Shown: positions 1 to 5,568 of the stretch, in pieces
Numbering within the stretch: position 1 is the stretch's first letter
How the letters are laid out: each line of letters starts with the position of its first letter
The notes under the pieces: generated by a model
Databases searched by the model: none
What the model saw: the letters and a program-made list of their open reading frames with translations, nothing else
What the model was told of the DNA's origin: nothing
Origin: Acidiferrobacter sp.
GTDB lineage: Bacteria; Pseudomonadota; Gammaproteobacteria; Arenicellales; UBA868
Length of the DNA stretch: 5,568 nt
Assembly (NCBI GenBank): GCA_002694065.1
Contig: NZKZ01000195.1
Span: 1 to 5,568, forward strand
Direction: 5' to 3'
Position numbers and translations under genes: made by a program

Positions 1-1
1 G

Positions 2-1498
2 TTCTTCAGTAACGTATCAGGCGCCTTTACTTTCGCTTCCGAGGTCAAGGGTCTGCTTGCCTCCAAACTCATTGAGCCGCAGATGGAACTCGAAGGACTG
101 TGGCACTACATGTCGCTGCGCTTCATGCCTGATGGGTTCACGTTCTTCAAGGATATTCACAAACTGCCTGCGGGCAGCCGCCTGGTATTTGAAAACCAGG
201 CGGTCAAAGTAGATCGCTACTGGGATATCGACTTCCTGAAAAAGCACCCCGGCTCAGAAAAAGAGATTGAAGAAGGGCTGCATCAGACCCTGCGCGAGAC
301 CGTGGAGTCACATATGCTAAGCGATGTGCGGGTCGGCGCTTTCCTGTCGGGTGGGATCGATTCCGGAACGGTCTCAGCAATGATGGCAACGCTTCAGGAT
401 CAGCCAGTTCCGGTCTTTTCCATCGGCGTTAAAGAACAGTCCTTCAATGAACTGCCCTACGCCCGGATGGTTGCCGAGCGCTACGGGATGGAGGCGCATG
501 AGGAAATAGTCGAATCAGACATGATTCACAAAATTCCGGCCATGATCCATCATATGGATGAACCGTCTGATCCTTTCGGTGTCGGCGTTTACCTCGTTGC
601 CCAGCTGGCGCGGCGCACCGTCAAAGTCGCTCTCTCAGGCGACGGCGGCGACGAAAGTTTCGCTGGTTACGACCGTTTTGCCGGGCAACGGCTGGCCGAC
701 TACTACGCGGTGATGCCGCGTTGGCTGCGCCAAAGCGTCATGTCGCGCCTGATTCGACTGATCCCAGACACTTTCCAGTACAAGACCATCGCACAAAAAG
801 CGCGCTGGCTGAACGAAATGTCCCTGCGCGACCGGGGTGACCGTTATGCGCACAGTATGAGCTTCCTGCGTTTCACGGATGATGCAAAACGTTCACTGTT
901 TACCGAAAAGGCCCGGGCCACATTCGATGCGCAGGACTCGCGGGAAAAAATTCTTGCCCATTTTGACGCCCATAACGTCAACGAGCTGGTTGACCGGATG
1001 CTCTATACGGATCTCATGACCCGGATGCCCGACCATCTGCTCGTGATCGCCGATCGCATGTGCATGGCCCACTCACTGGAAAACCGTTCTCCCCTGGTGG
1101 ATCACAGACTGGTTGAGTATGCCGCCGGCATTCCGGGCAACATGAAGCTCAAGGGTATGAAACTGAAACATATCCTGCGGTCAGTCTCCTCCCGGTATCT
1201 GCCCAAAGAATTGGTATACCGGGAGAAACAGGGCTTCGGTTTTCCCATTGCACTGTGGCTGCGCAATGACCTTAGCCATTTTTTAAGAAATCTTTTTGCC
1301 GAATCGCGTTTCATCCAAGCGGGAATATTTGACGCTGGTACGATTCAAACGCTGCTCGATGAGCACCTCAGCGGCAAAGCCGATCACAACTTCAGGTTGT
1401 GGATCTTGCTCAACCTGGAGTTGTGGCACCGGATGTATTTTGAGAACCTGTCCGTGGACGAAATGCGGGAGCTGACGGATCGGATGCAGCATCATTAA
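2..1498 (+). CDS. Glutamine-dependent asparagine synthase family amidotransferase, 5' partial
   Basis: The frame is open from the first bases, and the residues before the first internal Met (position 83) read FFSNVSGAFTFASEVKGLLA. This matches the end of the N-terminal glutaminase domain, so the gene starts before the window and 498 residues are visible. Family knowledge: these enzymes hydrolyse glutamine at an N-terminal Cys and pass ammonia to an aspartate or similar carboxylate activated with ATP. The catalytic Cys domain is mostly outside the window. The synthetase domain is intact: the PP-loop SGGIDS at visible residues 116-121 (bases 347-364), LSGDGGDE near residues 211-218, then the later conserved stretches RSPLVDHRLVEYAAG and REKQGFGFPIALWLR. 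The stop is TAA at 1496-1498. Full-length relatives have about 550-650 residues, so roughly 100-150 are missing. Many paralogues lie in O-antigen, capsule or exosortase loci and amidate sugars or unknown acids, so true asparagine synthesis is not certain. It converges on the minus-strand genes. Family very sure, substrate unsure. Confidence 0.93.
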   Translation, partial: FFSNVSGAFTFASEVKGLLASKLIEPQMELEGLWHYMSLRFMPDGFTFFKDIHKLPAGSRLVFENQAVKVDRYWDIDFLKKHPGSEKEIEEGLHQTLRETVESHMLSDVRVGAFLSGGIDSGTVSAMMATLQDQPVPVFSIGVKEQSFNELPYARMVAERYGMEAHEEIVESDMIHKIPAMIHHMDEPSDPFGVGVYLVAQLARRTVKVALSGDGGDESFAGYDRFAGQRLADYYAVMPRWLRQSVMSRLIRLIPDTFQYKTIAQKARWLNEMSLRDRGDRYAHSMSFLRFTDDAKRSLFTEKARATFDAQDSREKILAHFDAHNVNELVDRMLYTDLMTRMPDHLLVIADRMCMAHSLENRSPLVDHRLVEYAAGIPGNMKLKGMKLKHILRSVSSRYLPKELVYREKQGFGFPIALWLRNDLSHFLRNLFAESRFIQAGIFDAGTIQTLLDEHLSGKADHNFRLWILLNLELWHRMYFENLSVDEMRELTDRMQHH

Positions 1499-1508
1499 GC
1501 ATTAGTGT

Positions 1509-1529
1509 CTGCTGCCATGTAGGCAGAAG
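1509..1529 (+). terminator. Weak hairpin after the asparagine synthase family gene
   Basis: CTGCC (1512-1516) pairs with GGCAG (1522-1526) around the loop ATGTA. Two more pairs (1509-1510 with 1528-1529) extend the stem past one G-A mismatch. It starts 11 bases after the stop codon. No run of T follows, so it is not a textbook intrinsic terminator. It could be a 3'-end stabilising stem, or chance. Confidence 0.25.
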
Positions 1530-1578
1530 CGAAACTGATCAGGACGATCACCCCCGACTCACTCGATCAGCAAATCTA

Positions 1579-1595
1579 CTCGGAGACTCTCCGAG
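1579..1595. terminator. Perfect 7-bp hairpin, possible bidirectional transcription end
   Basis: CTCGGAG (1579-1585) and CTCCGAG (1589-1595) are perfect reverse complements around a 3-base loop. The stem lies 7 bases past the stop codon of the minus-strand glycosyltransferase gene, where that unit should end, and 80 bases past the plus-strand stop. The symmetric position suits a shared transcription end. Neither strand has a proper T tract after the stem; the minus strand continues only as TAGATTTGC. It may be a weak or factor-assisted terminator. Confidence 0.4.
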
Positions 1596-1602
1596 CGAAA
1601 CC

Positions 1603-3147
1603 TCATTCATAGATTCTGTAGATCAGCACGCGATCGCCTGATTCCCTCGAAAAAACCTTTACCGGCGACTTCCCCAGCGCCTCAGTGAACAAATCCTCTC
1701 TCGCTTTGTCGTCGCGAGTCAGGCGTAACGCTAAATACGAGCCTTTCGTCCACCATTTCCATTCTGTCAGACCCAGCTGGAGCCGTGCATATCGGTGTTC
1801 TATATATTCAAGATCCCCGTGCCTACCAGCGTAGTATGCTAAGCGCCGATCGTTCGTTACGACGGATTGCGGCGTAGCGGCCCGATCTTTGAGCCATAAC
1901 CCAGCATCTTTAATTGCACTTGCCCGGGTCGCGTTATCCAGGCCGCTGATACTCTCACCTCCTGCCCATAACAATAAGACCACCGTCAGCACCCGTGCGG
2001 GTGTCTTGAGCTCGTGCCATCGAATCGCCTGGGCTACGCGCTCAAGCGCAAAAGGAATCAGGATCAGGATGGTGACGGCGAGCGCCAACGGGTAACGTGC
2101 GGCCAGAAATAACTTGATGACCGCAAAGACAAGCAGTATCGCGAGGTGCATCCCGACCAGTGTCAACCAGATCCGGTTCAAGGATTTGTGTGGGAAACGC
2201 ACGCCGACAACAAGCCCGCCGAAGGTCAGTAGCGCCCACGGGATGGTGAGCTGCGAGAAAGTAGCCGACAACAAAATCATGATCACGGCAAAAACAAACA
2301 GGGTCCAGGCATATTCGGCGGCATAGGTCCCTAAAAACTCCGTTCGCAGCACCGCAATTTTGTGAGACACACTGCTTGTTATCTCATGCCATGCCGTACC
2401 GATCACTTCCAGCGGCGAACTGGCCGCAACATTTGCGACAGCACCACCGCCCGGTGCAATCAGCCACCAGCCCAATACCAATGCCAGCACCGCTGCCGCC
2501 ATCACGGTCAGCACCAGGCGTGTCCAGGGAGAGCCGCCATTTTCACCCCGGGCAGTCATGATCAGAAGCGGTGCCGACAGCAGAAATACTGCGCCTTCGA
2601 TCCGAAAAATACTGGCCGCCAAAAGAGCTGACACCACAAAGACCGAATAACGCCACCTCCAAACCTGGATCGACTTTGCCAAAAAAAATAGGGCCAAAAG
2701 ATAAAACGCAAGATACCCCGCATCGCGGATAATGAAGGCCCGATATTCATTAAAAGCAGGATGCAGCACGGCAACCAGTGCCGCTAACGCCGTCAATCGC
2801 TGGGAGGTCCCGCCAAAGGCCCGCACCACGCCTACAAACAGCAACGAGGACAAGGTGAAGAAAAAGGTGTTGAGCAACTGGCCGGCCGTCTCATAACTGG
2901 TACCGAGCGCTGTGCCTGTCGCCCACATCAAAAAGGAGAAGAAGGGCCATTGGTGCACCGCAAATGCGCCTGCCCAGTTCCGGGCGGCGAATTGCTCTGC
3001 CGCGCGGATATATTCCACCCCATCGTTATTAATGACGTCGTCAATATGAATACACCAGGCCGAGGCGATCACGCTCGCCACTGCGCACAAGATCAGCGTG
3101 ACGTAAACAAAGGTCGGGTTGGCCGGTCTGTCGGACAGCAGATTCAT
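1603..3147 (-). CDS. Polytopic membrane glycosyltransferase, GT39/ArnT-like (GT-C fold)
   Basis: A 514-residue inner-membrane protein with about 11-13 hydrophobic segments between residues 12 and 397, then a soluble C-terminal part of about 110 residues. Segment 1 (residues 12-34) is followed by a loop with Asp36-Asp37 and then NNDGVEYIRAAE (residues 40-51). That acidic first periplasmic loop is the usual place for the catalytic Asp/Glu of GT-C enzymes. Other family-like features are RDAGY at 141-145 and an Arg-Tyr pair at 351-352 in FLAARYPLAL. Family knowledge: such enzymes use polyprenyl-phosphate sugars to glycosylate lipids or proteins on the periplasmic side. Donor and acceptor cannot be told from the sequence. 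I chose ATG 3145-3147. The frame stays open to an ATG at 3240, but that would add 31 polar residues lying inside lysA, and TM1 fits a start at 3147. No clear Shine-Dalgarno is visible; the gene starts 16 bases after lysA and is probably co-transcribed with it. An alternative is a sugar polymerase or an uncharacterised GT-C protein. Confidence 0.8.
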   Translation of the reverse strand: MNLLSDRPANPTFVYVTLILCAVASVIASAWCIHIDDVINNDGVEYIRAAEQFAARNWAGAFAVHQWPFFSFLMWATGTALGTSYETAGQLLNTFFFTLSSLLFVGVVRAFGGTSQRLTALAALVAVLHPAFNEYRAFIIRDAGYLAFYLLALFFLAKSIQVWRWRYSVFVVSALLAASIFRIEGAVFLLSAPLLIMTARGENGGSPWTRLVLTVMAAAVLALVLGWWLIAPGGGAVANVAASSPLEVIGTAWHEITSSVSHKIAVLRTEFLGTYAAEYAWTLFVFAVIMILLSATFSQLTIPWALLTFGGLVVGVRFPHKSLNRIWLTLVGMHLAILLVFAVIKLFLAARYPLALAVTILILIPFALERVAQAIRWHELKTPARVLTVVLLLWAGGESISGLDNATRASAIKDAGLWLKDRAATPQSVVTNDRRLAYYAGRHGDLEYIEHRYARLQLGLTEWKWWTKGSYLALRLTRDDKAREDLFTEALGKSPVKVFSRESGDRVLIYRIYE

Positions 3148-3163
3148 AGGCACAAACAAACGA

Positions 3164-4417
3164 TCACGGCAGCAGGGTTTCCGCCGAGAAAAGATCGGCG
3201 GTCTGCTCACGCTCGCGGACCACGTAAAGTTGATCACCATCCACCATCACCTCAGCCGGGCGCGGCCGGGTGTTGTAGTTGGATGCCATGACGAAACCGT
3301 AAGCTCCCACCGAACGGACCGCAACCAGATCGCCCGGCGCGACCGCTAACTGGCGGTTGCGGGCGATGAAATCACCCGTCTCGCACACCGGTCCCACAAC
3401 ATCGCATGTATGCATCTCGCGGTCCGGGCCACGATCTGCCCGGACGACCTCATGCCAGGCCTGATACAAAGCCGGACGCAGCAGATCGTTCATTGCGGCA
3501 TCGACGATCACAAAATCTTTCTCGGGTCCCGACTTGATGTATTCCACAGAACTCAGCAGCACGCCCGCATTTCCTGCAATCGCGCGGCCCGGCTCCAGGG
3601 TCACGGCAAGATCGCAGTTTCGACGCTTTAGGATGGCGAGAATCGCCTGCACATAGTCTTTCGGATCCGGCGGCGTCTCATCGGAGTACCGGATTCCCAC
3701 CCCGCCCCCCAGGTCCAGGTGTGATAACTCAATGTCGTCCTGGACAAGGGTATCCACCACGTCGAGGACTCTTTCCACGGCATCGCAAAAAGGGGCAATC
3801 TCGGTCAGTTGCGAGCCGATATGGCAGCCGATGCCGACGACCTCAATCCCCGCCATTGCATTGGCTTTTCGGTAAAGCGCCGGCGCATCCGCTGCCGGCA
3901 CCCCGAACTTGTTCTCTCGAAGACCGGTGGCGATATAGGGGTGGGTATTGGGATCCACATCGGGGTTGATCCGAATGCCGATCGGTGCCTTGCGGCCAAG
4001 AGAGAGCGCAACCGCATTTACCCGTTCGAGTTCTTCCCCGGACTCAATACTCAGGATCCGGACGCTGGCCGTCAGGGCCTTTGCGATTTCATCGCTCGAC
4101 TTGCCGACGCCTGAGAAAACCACATCGCTGGCACGACCGCCGGCGGCGAGAACCCGAGCCAACTCCCCTCCCGACACGATATCGAAACCCGCGCCAAGAC
4201 GTTCGAGCACCTGCAGTACGGCAAGATTGCCGTTGGCCTTGACGGCGAAACAGATGTGATGCGGCCATTCACCAAAGGCTTCATCGAATACCTGGTAATG
4301 GCGTTCCAGGGTCGCGCGCGAGTAGACATAACACGGCGTCCCGACACGCTCGGCGATGGCCGAAAGCGGGACCTCCTCTGCGTACAGCCGATCCTGTCGA
4401 TATCCGAAGTGATCCAC
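3164..4417 (-). CDS. lysA: Diaminopimelate decarboxylase
   Basis: A cytoplasmic PLP enzyme that decarboxylates meso-2,6-diaminopimelate to L-lysine, the last step of the DAP pathway. The 417-residue product has the usual LysA length and opens with the typical DHFGYRQDRLYAEEVPL followed by GTPCYVYSR. Visible family marks in order: the PLP lysine in CFAVKANGN (Lys60), HIGSQ (His199), the phosphate-binding GGGVGIRY (from Gly237), EPGR (275-278), the CETGD motif with active-site Cys345 and Glu346, and GAYGFVMASNYN (Tyr373). The start is GTG at 4415-4417, 7 bases after the lptM stop. The frame is open upstream to a GTG at 4495, but those 26 extra residues do not resemble LysA and lie across lptM in another frame. 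The ribosome binding site is weak, so translation may depend on coupling to lptM. It lies in a tight unit with argH and lptM. dapF, often the next gene in relatives, is not here. Confidence 0.96.
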   Translation of the reverse strand: MDHFGYRQDRLYAEEVPLSAIAERVGTPCYVYSRATLERHYQVFDEAFGEWPHHICFAVKANGNLAVLQVLERLGAGFDIVSGGELARVLAAGGRASDVVFSGVGKSSDEIAKALTASVRILSIESGEELERVNAVALSLGRKAPIGIRINPDVDPNTHPYIATGLRENKFGVPAADAPALYRKANAMAGIEVVGIGCHIGSQLTEIAPFCDAVERVLDVVDTLVQDDIELSHLDLGGGVGIRYSDETPPDPKDYVQAILAILKRRNCDLAVTLEPGRAIAGNAGVLLSSVEYIKSGPEKDFVIVDAAMNDLLRPALYQAWHEVVRADRGPDREMHTCDVVGPVCETGDFIARNRQLAVAPGDLVAVRSVGAYGFVMASNYNTRPRPAEVMVDGDQLYVVREREQTADLFSAETLLP

Positions 4418-4424
4418 GTTCGGA

Positions 4425-4586
4425 TTAACTGTCGCTGTCTTCGGACTCTTCTGAGGCGGGCGTTTCAGGAAGATACAACGGGCCTTTCTGGCCACAGCCT
4501 GCGCTCAGCACGCTGGCACCCAGCGCAAGCGCCACCAGGGCGAGCGCGGCCGCCTGTCGAGCCCGGCTCAGCTTGAGGAATATCAT
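4425..4586 (-). CDS. lptM: LPS translocon maturation lipoprotein LptM (YifL/LppL type)
   Basis: A 53-residue lipoprotein in a frame different from lysA. It has a basic start (Lys5, Arg8, Arg10), a hydrophobic stretch of Ala and Leu (residues 12-27) and a lipobox LSAGC with the lipidated Cys31. The mature part opens CGQKGPLYLPE, which closely matches the hallmark GCGLKGPLYFP of E. coli LptM. Family knowledge: LptM binds the LptD-LptE translocon and helps it mature by promoting correct LptD disulfides. Gly at +2 agrees with sorting to the outer membrane. The mature protein is only 23 residues and ends in an acidic, Ser-rich tail, shorter than the E. coli tail. Ser at lipobox -3 is less usual than Leu but is preceded by Leu. 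The start is ATG 4584-4586, with GGAG directly before it; an in-frame GTG at 4593-4595 would add three residues and overlap the argH stop. The stop is TAA 4425-4427. The place between argH and lysA supports the call. Confidence 0.92.
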   Translation of the reverse strand: MIFLKLSRARQAAALALVALALGASVLSAGCGQKGPLYLPETPASEESEDSDS

Positions 4587-4595
4587 CTCCGTCAC
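4584..4595 (-). promoter_or_regulatory. argH stop / lptM start junction, likely translational coupling
   Basis: On the minus strand this reads GTGACGGAGATG. The argH stop TGA (4592-4594) lies inside a GTGA overlap whose GTG is in frame with lptM. GGAG follows and abuts the ATG with no spacer, which is poor for use as its Shine-Dalgarno. Either start implies that ribosomes ending argH begin lptM. Which codon is used cannot be settled from the sequence. Confidence 0.45.
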
Positions 4596-5568
4596 CGTTG
4601 TGCCAAAGCCTGTCTGGCCTGCGCGGCAGCCAGACGCACCTGGTCGGGAGCCGTTCCGCCGATGTGATTCCGTGAGTGCAGCGACCCTTCCAGCGTCAGG
4701 ATCTCAAACACGTCTTCGTTGATTCGATCACTCACACCCCGCAATTCTTCAAGCGACAAGGCATCGAGTTCGCGGCCCGATGACTCGGCAAGCTGTACCG
4801 CCGTTCCCACGACCTCGTGCGCATCACGAAAAGCCATTCCCCCGCGCACCAGATAGTCCGCAAGATCTGTTGCTGTCGCATGCCCGCGGCTCGCGGCATT
4901 TCGCATCCGTTCTCGGTCAAAGGTCATATTCGGCACCATGGCAGCCAGCACCCCCAAACAGGCATGGGCATTGTCGAAACTGTCAAAAAGCGGCTGCTTG
5001 TCTTCCTGATTGTCACGATTGTAAGCGAGCGGCTGCCCCTTCATCAGCACCAGCAGCGCGGTCAGGTTCCCCACGGCCCGGCCACTCCTGCCGCGCACCA
5101 GTTCTGCCACATCAGGGTTTTTCTTCTGCGGCATGATGCTGGATCCGGTGCAGAAGGCATCTCCCAGATCCACGAACCCAAAATGCTGCGACGCCCACAA
5201 CACCAACTCTTCGGCCATCCGGGAAAGGTGCACCATCATCAGCGCTACCGCTCCGCAGAATTCGAGGATGAAATCCCTGTCCGACACAGCGTCCAGGGAA
5301 TTGCTGCAGACACCCTCAAAGCCCAGGGCACCGGCAGTCATGTTCCGGTCGACGGGAAATCCGGTGCCGGCTAGGGCGGCAACGCCCAGCGGGGACAGAT
5401 TGACCCGTTTGCGGCAATCGCCAAAACGCTGCCAGTCTCTTTCCAGCATGGCGTTCCAGGCCAGCAGGTGATGGCCGCAGGTCACGGGCTGGGCACTCTG
5501 CATATGGGTCATCCCGGGCATGACCGATTCGGCTTCCGCCTCGGCAAGGTCAACGAGCGCCTGCTGCA
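4592..5568 (-). CDS. argH: Argininosuccinate lyase, 5' partial
   Basis: A cytoplasmic enzyme that splits L-argininosuccinate into L-arginine and fumarate, the last step of arginine synthesis, and works as a homotetramer. Only the C-terminal 324 residues are visible. The frame is still open at the right edge, so the Met at 5519-5521 is internal: the upstream codons encode LAEAEAESVMPGMTHMQSAQ, which is normal ArgH sequence. Members have about 460 residues, so some 135 are missing. Seen in order: THMQSAQP with the active-site region His, SPLGVAALAGTGFPVDR, NSLDAVSDRDF, and the lyase signature GSSIMPQKKNPD (bases 5111-5146) that carries the catalytic Ser loop. PLAYNRDNQEDKQPLFD and TATDLADYLVRGG follow, as in E. 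coli ArgH. The end is a TGA at 4592-4594 that overlaps a possible GTG start of lptM. It is the first visible gene of the minus-strand unit; its promoter lies outside the window. No missing key residue is seen in the visible part. Confidence 0.97.
   Translation of the reverse strand, partial: QQALVDLAEAEAESVMPGMTHMQSAQPVTCGHHLLAWNAMLERDWQRFGDCRKRVNLSPLGVAALAGTGFPVDRNMTAGALGFEGVCSNSLDAVSDRDFILEFCGAVALMMVHLSRMAEELVLWASQHFGFVDLGDAFCTGSSIMPQKKNPDVAELVRGRSGRAVGNLTALLVLMKGQPLAYNRDNQEDKQPLFDSFDNAHACLGVLAAMVPNMTFDRERMRNAASRGHATATDLADYLVRGGMAFRDAHEVVGTAVQLAESSGRELDALSLEELRGVSDRINEDVFEILTLEGSLHSRNHIGGTAPDQVRLAAAQARQALAQR

Larger units (their letters stand above)
1499..1602. other. Intergenic gap between converging genes
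   Basis: This 104-base stretch lies between the stop codon of the asparagine synthase family gene (plus) and that of the glycosyltransferase gene (minus). Both genes run into it, so it should hold transcription ends rather than promoters. Two short inverted repeats are visible, listed separately. I see no open frame, promoter or RNA gene in it. Confidence 0.85.

Noticed and set aside
17..389. Two minus-strand frames opposite the start of the asparagine synthase family gene
   Set aside because: The plus-strand frame is conserved across this whole region (FASEVK, HKLPAGSR, SGGIDS); the minus products match nothing recognisable.
1279..1297. T-rich stretch resembling a terminator tail
   Set aside because: It lies inside the asparagine synthase family gene, encodes Phe and Leu codons, and no GC-rich stem precedes it.
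2362..2631. 89-residue Cys/His-rich plus-strand frame inside the glycosyltransferase gene
   Set aside because: The Cys and His spacing follows no known zinc-binding pattern, and the frame is antisense to membrane-segment codons that explain its composition.
3809..4576. Several plus-strand open frames of 80-106 codons opposite lysA and lptM
   Set aside because: They overlap one another in different frames, have Arg/Pro-rich low-quality products and sit opposite clearly conserved lysA sequence.
4817..5374. 185-residue plus-strand open frame opposite argH
   Set aside because: The product is rich in His, Arg and Pro with no recognisable domain, and it lies wholly opposite a well-conserved argH; a shadow frame of high-GC coding DNA.
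5519..5521. ATG as the start of argH
   Set aside because: The frame continues upstream to the window edge with residues typical of ArgH (LAEAEAESVMPG), so this Met is internal and the gene is cut by the window.
1..5568. CRISPR array, tRNA, rRNA, insertion sequence or phage signature
   Set aside because: No regularly spaced repeats, tRNA-like cloverleaf, terminal inverted repeats, transposase or integrase frame was seen; almost all bases are taken by five ordinary genes.

Overview
The window reads as part of a Gram-negative, probably gammaproteobacterial, chromosome. The main clue is the order argH - lptM - lysA on the minus strand: a small outer-membrane lipoprotein gene of the LptM (YifL/LppL) type just upstream of lysA or dapF is typical of Gammaproteobacteria. 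LptM serves the lipopolysaccharide export machinery, which also implies an LPS-bearing outer membrane. The genus cannot be fixed from this sequence.

Layout from left to right. Positions 1-1498 (plus strand) hold the C-terminal part of a glutamine-dependent asparagine synthase family protein whose start lies before the window. Positions 1499-1602 are the only real intergenic stretch; it separates two converging genes and contains two short hairpins. Positions 1603-3147 (minus) encode a polytopic membrane protein that looks like a GT39/ArnT-type (GT-C fold) glycosyltransferase. It follows lysA (3164-4417, minus), diaminopimelate decarboxylase, by 16 bases. Between lysA and argH sits a 53-residue lipoprotein gene, lptM (4425-4586, minus), which is easily missed because of its size. 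argH (argininosuccinate lyase) runs from 4592 off the right edge, so its N-terminus is missing.

The four minus-strand genes are packed with gaps of 5, 7 and 16 bases and probably form one transcription unit reading argH, lptM, lysA, glycosyltransferase. argH completes arginine synthesis, lysA completes lysine synthesis and draws on the peptidoglycan precursor meso-diaminopimelate, and lptM helps assemble the LPS translocon. The glycosyltransferase and the converging amidotransferase both fit cell-surface glycan work, but neither substrate can be read from the sequence. In many relatives dapF follows lysA; here the glycosyltransferase takes that place, which suggests a junction between a conserved housekeeping block and an accessory surface-glycan region.

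I found no rRNA, tRNA, CRISPR array, insertion sequence or phage gene, and no convincing undescribed system. The most useful results are the recovered lptM gene and the corrected starts of lysA and the glycosyltransferase gene that follow from it.
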